A DNA stretch of 32,880 nt from contig CAKZPT010000044.1 in the NCBI GenBank assembly GCA_937139365.1, positions 1-32,880 on the forward strand, in the 5' to 3' direction. Of this stretch, positions 24,801 to 32,575 are shown piece after piece. The notes beneath the pieces were generated by a model. It was not told where the DNA came from. It saw only the letters and a list, made by a program, of their open reading frames with translations, and searched no databases. Position numbers and translations under genes: made by a program. This DNA comes from an uncultured bacterium (lineage in GTDB: Bacteria; Verrucomicrobiota; Kiritimatiellia; PWTM01). The first letter of the stretch is position 1; each line of letters starts with the position of its first letter.

Positions 24801-25036
24801 TGCGCAACCGCTCCGACGAGCGCCAAACGGTGACCCTCGAATGGTCCGGCGATTTTCCCGGCGACTCGCTGGAGACGATCCTCGAGCCGTTCGAAGCCCG
24901 CGCGTTCGCCCTGCCCGTGGTCGGCGTGGCCGGCCGCGCCGGCCGCATGGAGGTGCGGGCACGGCTGGGCGGACGCGAGGTGCACCGCGCCGACGTTCGT
25001 CTGCGGTTCCCGGCTTCCGCGCCCGAAGGTCCATGA
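21821..25036 (+). CDS. Large secreted protein with a glycoside-hydrolase-like TIM-barrel region
   Basis: 1071 aa, ATG 21821 with GGGGAGG six bases upstream and a signal peptide (ACALALAATAMARW). The N-terminal ~400 residues are beta-rich. The middle (~residues 410-720) has a pattern I associate with uncharacterised PVC glycosidase-like barrels: NRAMLDWACALHFLDT, LDAWEFVSSFRHTLGDRRPALAMVN, DLVLFEDALD, GLRYRLLSGRRPCLRVLSGDFE and AAMGFIPVMG. The C-terminus holds two beta-sandwich-like domains with CARDB-type spacing (ALVRAVVHNRSVDPLVIADV; EIELRLRNRSDERQTVTLEW). No catalytic pair can be named. It overlaps the SNF2 gene by 4 bp (ATGA), an odd pairing of an exported protein with a nuclear-type ATPase. 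Confidence 0.6.
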   Translation: MRAARRWAACALALAATAMARWVSDSETGRVARPELDLRQAGLFRLPDGGLVLRVRCAALPPTGALRVLLGERAESGEVEPRWMIEGDALFRRPMTARGWTWDESGGVAVADSAFGVRSFLLPVELSGRPWLWAVETLDPGWRLVDRLPDAGWVAAQPEQVAEMARDSAPPADQRTAPTNPPALAIRWPLLADGDRWAITEGAPPRVPLPNGTAAQLRLSVRRPEGAAPTELHSTSHARDEARERWAGSTDGLDWTLVASPGPNGEVWFGLEIRSDAEARLEVAVEARLPDGEWYAPGLDGSACSLDGAWAGPEWSAESPIGLAGRIALWPLATVAADGAALTLANDPEEPHPCRFEGRRTPPSMTMVFPVAVSAASAKFPGRACIAWYARGTAPQEGGLRPAMAWWHSLSPPPATPLLPRQWVATAVEAAAARVLVGDPVAVERYRRDEPEPASASWRFVRLRPWVCELPKPKGWDESAATVLRLLRFHAAVGGAASWNAQAALLGAVRSADDALAPSAAGAPLPALRVPVSADPDLLTTPDAAWNRAMLDWACALHFLDTPGLRAFLFDALEATTGLDYNRASLAAADRALCWGPTAPRPAVARSLDAWEFVSSFRHTLGDRRPALAMVNPMESHAVLAPAADLVLFEDALDADPRSARGLRYRLLSGRRPCLRVLSGDFEWSEAGGIESALAATAAMGFIPVMGRDPAGRPYWSVPAWAARDAAALRVWVPLAARWAAAGWNAVAGGLRVTGGGRIETFGGGPLRHVVIHNDGAAPREIEVSWPAGEGACWVSLFSGECGRTATTGQLAIARWRVGPGEVAAVDLVERDALDDELAWLDGWAIERGCGPSAAANLRALGTEAAAGVSVELRAPTAWILGRSALVRAVVHNRSVDPLVIADVRWSEPAAAAAPLLPEPRVLGGGESVELDLPVDEAKAGRAAWLTASWRFQRGDREWAVQRRVASSWGPVVEVGAPRVRRGGGTVAEIELRLRNRSDERQTVTLEWSGDFPGDSLETILEPFEARAFALPVVGVAGRAGRMEVRARLGGREVHRADVRLRFPASAPEGP

Positions 25037-28000
25037 TTACGTTGACGGAACGGATGCTGCTGGAGTGGGGCGGGGAACGAAAATACCTCGAGGCGCGCCG
25101 GCTGCTCGAGTGCGAAGTCATCGAGGACCTTGAGATCGATCCCCCCTTCGTGCGCGGTACGCTGCGCAACTCCACGCGGACGCTTCGGACGGGGTTTCGC
25201 ATTGTCGGACCCCATTGCGTGGAAAGCCTGTGCCCGTGCTACGAAAACCGCGAACGCGGCATCGTCTGCTCGCACGTAATCGCCCTCGCGCTTGAGGTTC
25301 GGCGGCGTCTGGCCGATCCGGACGAGGCCCTGCGCCGCGAGGAGGAACAGCGGCGGGCCGCGGCGCGGCAGGCCCTTCCGCCGGCGGAATTCCTCCGGCG
25401 GGCCGGCCCGGGGGAGGTCGGAGTGCCCGCCGGGATCGACGTGGAGTTCCCGGCCGACTGGTCGGAACAGTGGCGCGGGGGACGTGTCCGGGTCCGCCCC
25501 TTTGCGCGTCTGGCCGGCCGCCGTGTTCCGCTCGGGGACGTGCCCCGCAACATCTCGCTCGCGCTTCCGCCGGCGGACGACTCGCTGCTGGTGGTCCTCG
25601 AGGACATCGGCGCGGGCGCGCGCTCCGAACTCGAGCTGGGGGCGGCAGATCTCCTCAACCTGTTTGACTTGCGGCGATCGTGGCCGCTCGACGGCGGGGC
25701 GGGGCGGCTCGAGCTCAGGACTGACGAGCGCCTTTCGTCGCGCCTGACGCTGGACATGGATCCCGAAAACGGGGAGTTAATCCTCTCGCTCGCCACGCCG
25801 CTGCCCGAGGGCGAGGTGGCGACGGTGCAGATCGTGGCGGGCCGGCGCGGCTGGGCGGGATCGCCGACGTGTCTGCGGCCGCTCGCGGCGCTGCTGCCGG
25901 AGCCGTTGCGGGCCCTCTATGCCGGCCCTGTGCGCGTGCCGCGCCTGGCCGTGCCGCAGTTTCTGCAGGTGGAATGGCCCCGCCTTGCCGCGGGTTTTCA
26001 GGCGGAGGCGGGGATCTCCGCGGACATGCTCGACCTTCGTCCCGCCTCGCCGGTCTTCCATCTGCACGTGCGAGGCAGCCTGGCCTCCCTCAGCGCGACG
26101 CTGTACGCGGTCTACGACGGGACCCGCCTGGTCGCCGGCAAGTCCGACCCAGCCGGGCGCTTCGCGATCCCCGATCCGGACGATGTACTGCGGTTTCGCG
26201 TCCGCAATCCGGCGGCCGAGGCGGCCGGCCTGGCCCGGCTGGCCCGCGCGGGCATGTCGGGGGAGGTCGGCGACCGGCTGTCGGCCGTCATGGGCGAACG
26301 CGCCGTGTTGAACTTTCTCGCGCGCGAGGTGCCCGCCCTGCGCCGGATCGGCTGGAAAGTCACGATCGAGGGACGCGCCGCCAGCGCGATGGAGGAGGCG
26401 GTGTGGGCCACCCCCGTGGTCCAGATCCGACCCGCCGCCGACGGCCGCACGTTCGAGGTGGATCTGCGGTTCGAAGACTCGAGCGGCGCCGTCGTCCCGG
26501 CCGCTGAGATTCGGCGGGCCATGCTGAAGGGCGAGTCCTGCCTCTCGTACGGCGGCCGCCTCCTCTGGTTTGACGCCGGCGCGGTCGAGGCGATCGACGA
26601 CATCTTCGCCGACTGTGGTTCGACCGACGGCTCCCGCCCGGGCACGTTCCGGCTGCACGCCGTTCACGCCGCCTATGTGCGCGACGCGCTTCACGCCCTG
26701 GATGGCACCGACATCGAGGCGCCGCCGTCGTGGCTGGAGCAGGCCGCCCGGGCGATGTCCGGCCGGGCGGCGGCCAACGATGCCTCGCTGGTCCTCGTCG
26801 AGCCGCCGGAGGGTGTCCTGCGCCCCTACCAGCGCGAAGGTGTCGAGTGGCTGCGCTCGCTCGAGCGGTGCGGATTCGCCGGCATCCTGGCCGACGACAT
26901 GGGCCTCGGCAAGACCGTACAGACGCTGGCGTGGCTGCGGCTGGAACGCCTCCACCCCGACGCCCGCGGCCGCCCCTCGCTTATCGTCTGTCCCACTAGC
27001 CTCATCGAAAACTGGGCCGAGGAGGCGGCGCGGTTCACGCCGTCGCTGCGGGTGCGCATCGTCGCCGGGGCGGGACGGCACGAGGTGTGGGACCGGCTGG
27101 ACGAGGCGGACCTCCTGATCACCTCGTACGCGCTGCTGCGCCGCGACCTCGAGCGCTGGCGGCCCGTTCGTTTCGCGGTGGTCGTCCTCGACGAGGCCCA
27201 ACACATCAAAAACCGGTCCACGAAAAACGCGATCGCGGCCAAGGGGCTGCAGGCCGTCCACCGGCTCGTCCTCACCGGCACGCCAATGGAAAACTCCGTT
27301 GGCGATCTGTGGTCCATCATGGACTTTTTGATGCCGGGCTACCTGGGCCCGGCGGAGGCCTTCCGGCAGCGGTACGAGCAGCCGATCGCCCAGGGGGGCG
27401 ACGCCGGCGAGGCCGCGCTCGTTCGCCTGCGGCGGAAGCTGCGCCCGTTTCTGCTGCGCCGCCTGAAGCGGGACGTGGCCCGCGACCTGCCGCCCAAGAT
27501 CGAGCGCACCGCCTGGTGCACCCTCACGCCTGACCAGATCCACATCTACCGGGAGATCCATGACGCCTCCCGCCGGCGCATCCGCGATCTGGTCGCGGAA
27601 CGGGGGTTCGACGCCGCACGCATGGAGATCCTCCGGACCCTTCTGAGGTTGCGGCAGGTCTGCTGCCACCTCGACCTGTTGCGCCTGCCGGACGCCCGAT
27701 TCGAGGCGCCGTCGGCCAAGATGGACCTCCTGTTCGAACTGCTCGACGAGGCGGTCGATGGCGGCCATCGGGCGCTGATCTTCAGCCAGTTCGTCTCGAT
27801 GCTTTCGATCCTCCGCGCGGAACTCGACCGGCGCGGCTTGCGCTACGCCTACCTCGACGGGGCCACCCAGGACCGTCTCGAAGTCACGCGACGATTCAAT
27901 TCGGACCGTGGCATTCCCGTCTTCCTGATCAGCCTCAAGGCCGGCGGTACGGGCCTCAACCTCGTCGGCGCCGACACGGTGATCCTCTACGACCCCTGGT

Positions 28001-28221
28001 GGAATCCGGCGGTCGAGAATCAGGCGATCGATCGAACCTATCGGATCGGCCAGGTCCGCACCGTTTACAGCGTGCGGCTGATCGCCCGCGGCACCGTGGA
28101 GGAGCGCGTCGTGGCGCTGCAGGAGCGCAAGCGGCGTCAGATCGAGGCGGCCGTCCAGGCCGGTGGGGCGGCGATCGAGCGGATGAGCTGGGAGGATGTA
28201 CGAGAAATCCTCGAACTCTGA
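25033..28221 (+). CDS. SWIM zinc-finger SNF2-family helicase/ATPase
   Basis: 1062 aa, ATG 25033 inside the ATGA overlap with the upstream stop; earlier in-frame sequence is shadow. Domains: an N-terminal SWIM zinc finger (CPCYENRERGIVCSHV, ~residues 66-81, CxC...CxH), a ~500-residue linker region of unknown fold, then a full SNF2 ATPase. This has LRPYQREGVEWL, the Walker A GILADDMGLGKT (~616), VVLDEAQHIKN (~718, DEAQ form), LTGTPMENSVGDLWSIMDFL, RRLKRDVARDLPPK, FSQFVSMLSIL, SLKAGGTGLNLVGAD and QAIDRTYRIGQ. Family role: ATP-driven translocation on duplex DNA, remodelling protein-DNA complexes such as stalled RNA polymerase. All motor motifs look intact. Cytoplasmic. Confidence 0.9.
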   Translation: MITLTERMLLEWGGERKYLEARRLLECEVIEDLEIDPPFVRGTLRNSTRTLRTGFRIVGPHCVESLCPCYENRERGIVCSHVIALALEVRRRLADPDEALRREEEQRRAAARQALPPAEFLRRAGPGEVGVPAGIDVEFPADWSEQWRGGRVRVRPFARLAGRRVPLGDVPRNISLALPPADDSLLVVLEDIGAGARSELELGAADLLNLFDLRRSWPLDGGAGRLELRTDERLSSRLTLDMDPENGELILSLATPLPEGEVATVQIVAGRRGWAGSPTCLRPLAALLPEPLRALYAGPVRVPRLAVPQFLQVEWPRLAAGFQAEAGISADMLDLRPASPVFHLHVRGSLASLSATLYAVYDGTRLVAGKSDPAGRFAIPDPDDVLRFRVRNPAAEAAGLARLARAGMSGEVGDRLSAVMGERAVLNFLAREVPALRRIGWKVTIEGRAASAMEEAVWATPVVQIRPAADGRTFEVDLRFEDSSGAVVPAAEIRRAMLKGESCLSYGGRLLWFDAGAVEAIDDIFADCGSTDGSRPGTFRLHAVHAAYVRDALHALDGTDIEAPPSWLEQAARAMSGRAAANDASLVLVEPPEGVLRPYQREGVEWLRSLERCGFAGILADDMGLGKTVQTLAWLRLERLHPDARGRPSLIVCPTSLIENWAEEAARFTPSLRVRIVAGAGRHEVWDRLDEADLLITSYALLRRDLERWRPVRFAVVVLDEAQHIKNRSTKNAIAAKGLQAVHRLVLTGTPMENSVGDLWSIMDFLMPGYLGPAEAFRQRYEQPIAQGGDAGEAALVRLRRKLRPFLLRRLKRDVARDLPPKIERTAWCTLTPDQIHIYREIHDASRRRIRDLVAERGFDAARMEILRTLLRLRQVCCHLDLLRLPDARFEAPSAKMDLLFELLDEAVDGGHRALIFSQFVSMLSILRAELDRRGLRYAYLDGATQDRLEVTRRFNSDRGIPVFLISLKAGGTGLNLVGADTVILYDPWWNPAVENQAIDRTYRIGQVRTVYSVRLIARGTVEERVVALQERKRRQIEAAVQAGGAAIERMSWEDVREILEL

Positions 28222-28232
28222 GGAAGGTCCGG

Positions 28233-28961
28233 TCAGCGGCGCTTCGCGGGCGACTCGGGCACCATCGGGACGAACCGCACCGGCAGCTCGTCCTCCGTCA
28301 TCGTGCGTCCACCCTCCTTGCGCAGCGTGACGAGCCGCTGGGTGTCGCCGATGGGGCCCACCGGGATCACGATGCGACCGCCCTCGCGCAGTTGCTCCAG
28401 CAGCCGAGGCGGCACCGCCTCGGGCGCGCAGGTGACGATGATCCCGTCGAACGGCGCCTCCTCCGGCCAGCCCTGATAACCGTCGCCGCAGCGCACCTGC
28501 ACGTCCCCAAATCCCTCCGCCGCCAGCGCGCGCCGCGCGTGGGCCGCCAGTTCCGGGATGATCTCGATCGTGAACACCTTCGCGCCCAGCGCCGCGAGCA
28601 CCGCCGCCTGGTAGCCGGAACCGGTGCCGATCTCCAGCACCTTCATGCCGGCGGTGACTCGCAGCCGGTCCGTCATGTACGCGACGATGAACGGCTGGGA
28701 GATCGTTTGCCCGTGGCCGATGGGAAGCGGATGGTCGCCGTACGCGTGGCGGGTGCTCTGTCCAAACGGGATGAAGGCATGCCGACGGACGCGTTCCATC
28801 GCCCTCAGCACGACCTCGTTGGTCACGCCATGCGCACGGATGTCGCGCACCATCCGCGCCCGTTCCTCCGCGCGGTCCTCCGCGGCGTCCGCCTCTCCCC
28901 CCGCGACCTCGCCCAGGTGGCCCAACGCCGTCATGATGGCCAGCCAATAGCCTGCCCTCAT
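28233..28961 (-). CDS. pcm: Protein-L-isoaspartate O-methyltransferase
   Basis: 242 aa from ATG at 28961; ATG at 29063 would add 34 non-conserved residues and ATG at 28935 would remove nine. Repairs L-isoaspartyl residues in aged proteins using S-adenosylmethionine. The N-terminal segment (YWLAIMTALGHLGEV) is hydrophobic, hinting at export or a weak anchor. The conserved core follows: VLRAMERVRRHAFIPF, HPLPIGHGQTISQPFIVAYMT, the SAM motif VLEIGTGSGYQAAVLAALG, VFTIEIIPELA, FDGIIVTCAPEAVP and GGRIVIPVGP. Convergent with the helicase gene, 11 bp between stops, with no terminator hairpin visible. Confidence 0.88.
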   Translation of the reverse strand: MRAGYWLAIMTALGHLGEVAGGEADAAEDRAEERARMVRDIRAHGVTNEVVLRAMERVRRHAFIPFGQSTRHAYGDHPLPIGHGQTISQPFIVAYMTDRLRVTAGMKVLEIGTGSGYQAAVLAALGAKVFTIEIIPELAAHARRALAAEGFGDVQVRCGDGYQGWPEEAPFDGIIVTCAPEAVPPRLLEQLREGGRIVIPVGPIGDTQRLVTLRKEGGRTMTEDELPVRFVPMVPESPAKRR

Positions 28962-29269
28962 GGCCAACACAAGTCTGCCCTCGTCCGAGTCCGCGTCAAG
29001 TTCCGCGACGCGACCGGTCGACCGCGAAGCCGTTTCCGACGCATACCGCAGAACTGGGGTCATTCGCCGCCGTCGGCTACGGCCTCCACGACGGGGGGGC
29101 CGTGGATAACGCCGCGGTGGCGGAGACCCGCCGTTAGACCCTGGTCTCGGGGCGTCCAGGCGTTGGACAACCCGCCTACGGCGGCCGGCCGGCGACGCGC
29201 CTGCCAGCGACTGGGCCGAGCCCACGGTCGGATGGTTGCGCTGGCGCCGGAATGTGCCACACTGCGCCC
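28962..29269. other. Intergenic region between divergent genes
   Basis: About 308 bp between the methyltransferase and the exported unknown gene. No gene is supported. A weak candidate promoter, TTGCGC (29236-29241), 16 bp, CACACT (29258-29263), would start transcription at or near ATG 29270, giving a leaderless message; indeed no ribosome-binding site precedes that ATG. A run of seven G (29094-29100) is the only other notable feature. Confidence 0.35.
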
Positions 29270-30338
29270 ATGACCACGCGCATCTGGATCGCCGTGGGAC
29301 TGGCCGCCGCTTTCGCCGCGGGGGCGGGGGACGAGGTGGCCGACGCCGCCCGACTGGAACGATGGTGGCGTTCGGTCGCCACGCCCCACCTCCGGTTCGG
29401 CACCCGGGATTTCTATGCCTTCGCCCTGGAGGCCGTCGCGGCGGGCGTGCCTGCCGAGCGGATCGACACCGCCCTCCGTCACGGCGCGGCGAAACAGGAT
29501 CGCGATCCTGCCAGCAAGACCTTCGGAAACTTCGCCGGGTACTGGGAAGATGCCCGCCCCGACGATCGCAACTGCGTCGAGTTCTCGATGCAGCGCGCCT
29601 CGCTGATCGCGCTCCTCTTTCGCGACCGCCTCTCGCCTGCCGCCCACCATCTGCCGGACGAAACCTTTCCGGAAACCATGGACAAGGCGCTCGGGGTCCT
29701 GTTTTCCGGCACGAACCGGCCCTCGTTCCTGATTGACGCCCGCGCGGATCCGTACGGCCAGATGCGTCATCCGACTGGCGGAGGTCACCTGAAGGCCCAC
29801 CACGTCTACCCGTTCCTGGCCAGCCTACAGAACGGACCGGATGCGCTCCGCGCCGCGGCCGCGCAGGCGGGCGGCGAGGCATTCCGCGATGAGCCCGTCT
29901 TCCTCCGCGACGGCGAAGCCGCTGCGGCAGTCCGGTTCTTGCTCGGGACGACAGCTCCTGGGGAGCCGCCCACGGTCGAAATCGTCGACGACGGCCGGAA
30001 GTGGATGGCTGACCTCCGTGCACTCGCGACGTCCGCCGGTCGGGCGGACTGGGATCGTCCTTCATGTCCGCGTGGCCGAGGGCATGGACGGGGCCGGTTT
30101 CGAGGCGTTTCGCGCGGCGTTCTGCACCGCGGCGGCGGTCGCGCGGCTTGACGGGACCGGTTGACGGCCGCAGTCGACGCCGGACGCGCGACGCTGCGCC
30201 TGGAAATGGACGTAAAGGAGTCCCGGAGGGTGGTTTGGGGGGGCGGATCCCGGCGCGGGCCATGCGCTGATCCGGGTCGACGGGGAGGAACTCGGCCGGC
30301 CGCTCCTGGAACGCGCCTTGTCGGCAGCCAAGGATTGA
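29270..30338 (+). pseudogene. Exported protein of unknown function, interrupted by three frameshifts
   Basis: ATG 29270 begins a signal peptide (IWIAVGLAAAFAAGAG). Coherent sequence then runs ~260 residues: RLERWWRSVATPHLRF, FGNFAGYWEDARPDDRNCVEF, RASLIALLFRDRLSPAA and FLRDGEAAAAVRFLLG. From ~30050 the likely frame is the next one (VLHVRVAEGMDGAGFEAFRAAF), then back (AVDAGRATLRLEMDVKES). Finally, after a G7 run (30237-30243), it shifts again to ADPGAGHALIRVDGEELGRP and a stop at 30336-30338. I do not recognise the family. The shifts, one at a homopolymer, suggest either decay or assembly indels. The stop overlaps the tRNA promoter's -35 element. Confidence 0.5.
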
Positions 30339-30362
30339 CTTGCTACGGAGGCGGGATACAAT
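30335..30362 (+). promoter_or_regulatory. Sigma-70-type promoter of tRNA-Asn
   Basis: TTGACT (30335-30340), 16 bp, TACAAT (30357-30362): five of six matches in each box, the best promoter in the window. Transcription would begin near 30369, about 44 bases before the mature tRNA, leaving a normal 5' leader for RNase P. Confidence 0.7.
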
Positions 30363-30412
30363 TCCGGTGCCGTCGACGGCCCGACGAGCGGCCCGCGGCT
30401 GTGTGTTTCGGT

Positions 30413-30487
30413 TCCGGTGTAGCGCAGCGGTAGCGCAGGTGACTGTTAATCACTTGGTCGTAGGTTCGAATCCTACCACCGGAGCCA
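30413..30487 (+). tRNA. tRNA-Asn (GTT)
   Basis: A complete cloverleaf can be drawn by eye: acceptor TCCGGTG/CACCGGA, D stem GCGC/GCGC with loop AGCGGTA, anticodon stem GGTGA/TCACT around CTGTTAA (anticodon GTT), a 5-nt variable loop and T arm GTAGG-TTCGAAT-CCTAC. The discriminator is G, and CCA is encoded in the gene (30485-30487). tRNA genes are frequent integration sites, and accessory DNA (a gene-free stretch, IS remnant and CRISPR) lies downstream, but I found no second copy of the tRNA 3' end in the window. Confidence 0.96.
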
Positions 30488-31237
30488 TCGTTATCGGGGC
30501 TCGGGCACGCCCCTCACCTAAGATCGTCACGAACGATGAAGCCTGCGCTCGCCCGCGGATTTAAACTTGGCCTACGTTGGTAAGCGGTCTCCCGCAGGCG
30601 AGGAAAGAGCGGACTAGGGCACGATCGGACGGCTGCGGGGCGAACACGGTCCACGAGCGGCGCTCTTACCCCATGCCCCGCGTGGTCATGAAGGCAGCAA
30701 ACAGGCTGGGGCCGGTAGGGAACCTTCAGCAGTTTCGAGAAGTGTTGCGTTCGGAAGGCGCGCGGCCTGTCTGAAGACTGGCTGAAGAGGAGCCGGATTT
30801 CTCCGATGTGCAGGAAATGAACGAGAGCGCGGTAAACGTTCAGCTAACCGTATGCGTTGTTCAGAAAAGTCCGGGTTACTGCGGCGGACAGGGAGGCGTT
30901 CGAAAAACATGGGCCCAAAAGGGCGAAAAGTTCTTGCGAAAGCAGCGACCGAGGAAGCCGGCTGCTCGGACCGGGACACCAGCGACGGGCAAAGGTCGAT
31001 CGTTCTTCGCCGGCGGAGCGCCGGTGAGGTAGTGTCGACTTGGCGCCAGATTGTGGATGTACCGGTCGCTTGCCGGAATTCGTGGTTCCGCCGCTCTGTC
31101 GGCGCAAAAGCAGCGGCCCATCGCATCGGCATGGCTTTGCATCTTTGGCGGCGAAGCGCCTGAGCCACAGTTGGACCCACCGCGTATCCATCGGGGCCGC
31201 CTAGTGCCAACGCCTTGAGCTCTCCGCCGTCAGCAGT
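30488..31237. other. 750-bp stretch without a supported gene, lower GC, hairpin-rich
   Basis: No reading frame here has the codon use of the neighbouring genes; the longest (174 codons, - strand, 30686-31210) has mixed third positions and no recognisable motif. Inverted repeats include GGGGC/GCCCC (30496-30513), GCCTGCG (30541-30547) with CGCAGGC (30593-30599), GCCC-AAAA-GGGC (30913-30924), AGCAGC (30941-30946) with GCTGCT (30961-30966), CCGGCG-GAG-CGCCGG (31010-31024) and GGCG-GCGAAG-CGCC (31147-31160). Could be a non-coding RNA, a decayed mobile element or plain spacer. No known RNA family recognised. Confidence 0.4.
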
Positions 31238-32164
31238 TCAAGGCGCAGGGTCGGCTTGCGAAGAGGCCGCGGACCCGCGGGACCGACGCAGCCAGGCCTC
31301 GTACATGGCGTCGGCGCGATAGCTAGATCGCACCCATGGGCCCGATTCGCAGGCGGCAAAGCCGCGGCTCAACGCCTCCTCCCTCAGCTCGGCAAATTCT
31401 TCGGGTGTGTAGTAACGTTGCACCGGCAGTTGCCCGCGCGTGGGCTGCAGATACTGGCAGATCGTCAGCAGGTCCACCCCCGCCGCGCGCAAATCGTCCA
31501 TCGCCTGCACGATCTCGTGCCGCTCTTCGCCGAACCCGAGCAGTATGGCGGATTTGATAGCCGAATGCGGGGCCATCTCCCTTGCCATGCGCAAAACGCC
31601 GAGCGACCGGTCATAATCGGCGGTGCGTCGGACGAAGCGCGAAAGACGCCGAACCGTTTCGATGTTGTGCCCATAGACTTCAGGCGCGGCGCCGGCGAGC
31701 GTGGCCACCGAGTCCGGGCGCCCTCGGAAATCGGAGGCCAGTATCTCCACCCGGCAACCCGGCACATGTCGTCGGATAGCCCGCACCGCCTCGGCCATGA
31801 TGGCCGCCCCCCCATCGTGCAGATCATCGCGAGCGGTCATGGTGATCACGGCGTACCGGAGCCCCAAATCCGCCACCGCCCGCGCGACGCGCTCAGGCTC
31901 CTCCGCGTCCACAGGGAGTGGGCGTCCCTTGGTCACCGAGCAAAACCGGCAGTTGCGGGTGCATATGCTGCCCAGCAACATGAAGGTGGCCGTGCGATGT
32001 GTTCCCCAACACTCGTGCCGGTTGGGACATCGCGCCTCTTCACAGACGGTGTTAAGGGCGTGCCGGCGCACGATCCGCCGGACTTCGCTGTTGCCATGGA
32101 CGAGGGGTTTTCGCAGCCAGGCGGGTTTGGGCCCGGCGGGGCGCGGCACGACGGTATCAGTCAA
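31238..32164 (-). CDS. lipA: Lipoyl synthase
   Basis: 308 aa. The start is TTG at 32164 (an in-frame stop lies five codons upstream). A radical-SAM enzyme that inserts two sulfurs into octanoyl groups on E2/GcvH proteins. Visible: auxiliary cluster cysteines C-x4-C-x5-C (CEEARCPNRHEC), the radical-SAM motif CTRNCRFC (C-x3-C-x2-C), the domain motif ILASDFRG, GHNIETVRRL, LLGFGEERHEI, LTICQYLQPT and the C-terminal auxiliary-cluster Ser in GPWVRSSYRAD. The usual VTSVDRDDLPDGG reads ITMTARDDLHDGG here. No lipB is adjacent. A weak promoter (TTGAAG-N16-TACGTT, - strand, 32213-32186) may drive it. Confidence 0.93.
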   Translation of the reverse strand: MTDTVVPRPAGPKPAWLRKPLVHGNSEVRRIVRRHALNTVCEEARCPNRHECWGTHRTATFMLLGSICTRNCRFCSVTKGRPLPVDAEEPERVARAVADLGLRYAVITMTARDDLHDGGAAIMAEAVRAIRRHVPGCRVEILASDFRGRPDSVATLAGAAPEVYGHNIETVRRLSRFVRRTADYDRSLGVLRMAREMAPHSAIKSAILLGFGEERHEIVQAMDDLRAAGVDLLTICQYLQPTRGQLPVQRYYTPEEFAELREEALSRGFAACESGPWVRSSYRADAMYEAWLRRSRGSAASSQADPAP

Positions 32165-32371
32165 GTCGAAAAAAGCTCATGGGGCAACGTACGACCATCT
32201 TCGGAATCTTCAAATATGCGCCGTTCAGCCACGAAGGCCGGGCGGATCCGGTACGTGACGAACATGTGCCTTCCCCGCCAATCGGCAAACACGGCGGGAA
32301 GGGATTGTTGCTTGGTATGGTGGTCAGGGTTTCGTGCGTTATGCACCGAAAGAGGACCGCCCATGAATACG

Positions 32372-32530
32372 ATCCGCCGGCGGTTCTCCTTTTCCAATCC
32401 CTTTAGCCGCCGGGGATCGGTGATCTCCATCCCGCCGTACTTCGCCTTCCAAAGGTTCCCACCGCGAGCCCGTACTTCCGAAGCAGGTCCGCAGCGGTAA
32501 CCCTGCTTCTGCCTCTTTCAATATCCCGGT
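32372..32530 (-). mobile_element. Remnant of an IS3-family transposase OrfA, frameshifted
   Basis: Reading leftward from ~32530, three frames together give the OrfA pattern: ILKEAEAG, then TAADLLRKYGLAVGT, then LWKAKYGGMEITDPRRLKGL followed by EKENRRR. This corresponds to the helix-turn-helix and leucine-zipper start of IS3-family OrfA (…YRWKxKYGGMxxSDxKRLKxLExEN). At least two frameshifts break it; sequence left of ~32372 no longer matches, and OrfB and terminal inverted repeats are not seen. Its right edge coincides with the start of CRISPR-derived sequence at ~32531. Confidence 0.65.
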
Positions 32531-32550
32531 GACCAGCCGACGCGATCCGG
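32531..32550. repeat. Truncated, degenerate CRISPR repeat
   Basis: This 20-bp stretch matches the right-hand half of the CRISPR repeat except at positions near both edges (CAGCCGACGCGATCCG is identical). The left half of the expected repeat is replaced by IS3-like OrfA sequence. It is separated by 25 bp from the next repeat copy. It is best read as an array-end repeat cut by the insertion or deletion. Confidence 0.55.
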
Positions 32551-32575
32551 ACTGGGCGGCGCCGAGAAGTCGGAC

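Noticed and set aside
30595-30625. RNase P RNA-like motif (GAGGAAAG followed by CGGAC)
   Set aside because: The partner strand (ACAGAAA-type) and the other conserved blocks of RNase P RNA are missing downstream.
30685-30715. SRP RNA-like apical motif (GTCATGAAGGCAGCAAAC)
   Set aside because: The flanking symmetric stem and the GGAA-type tetraloop context of bacterial 4.5S RNA cannot be formed.
30825-30870. Integron attC-like site around CAGCTAACCGTATGCGTTG
   Set aside because: Core sites RYYYAAC/GTTRRRY do not match and no cassette gene is flanking.
30913-30924. Rho-independent terminator (GCCC-AAAA-GGGC with A/T runs nearby)
   Set aside because: Stem is only 4 bp and no gene on the - strand ends just before it.
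30686-31210. 174-codon - strand frame as a protein gene
   Set aside because: Third codon positions are not GC-rich as in all neighbouring genes, there is no ribosome-binding site and no recognisable motif.
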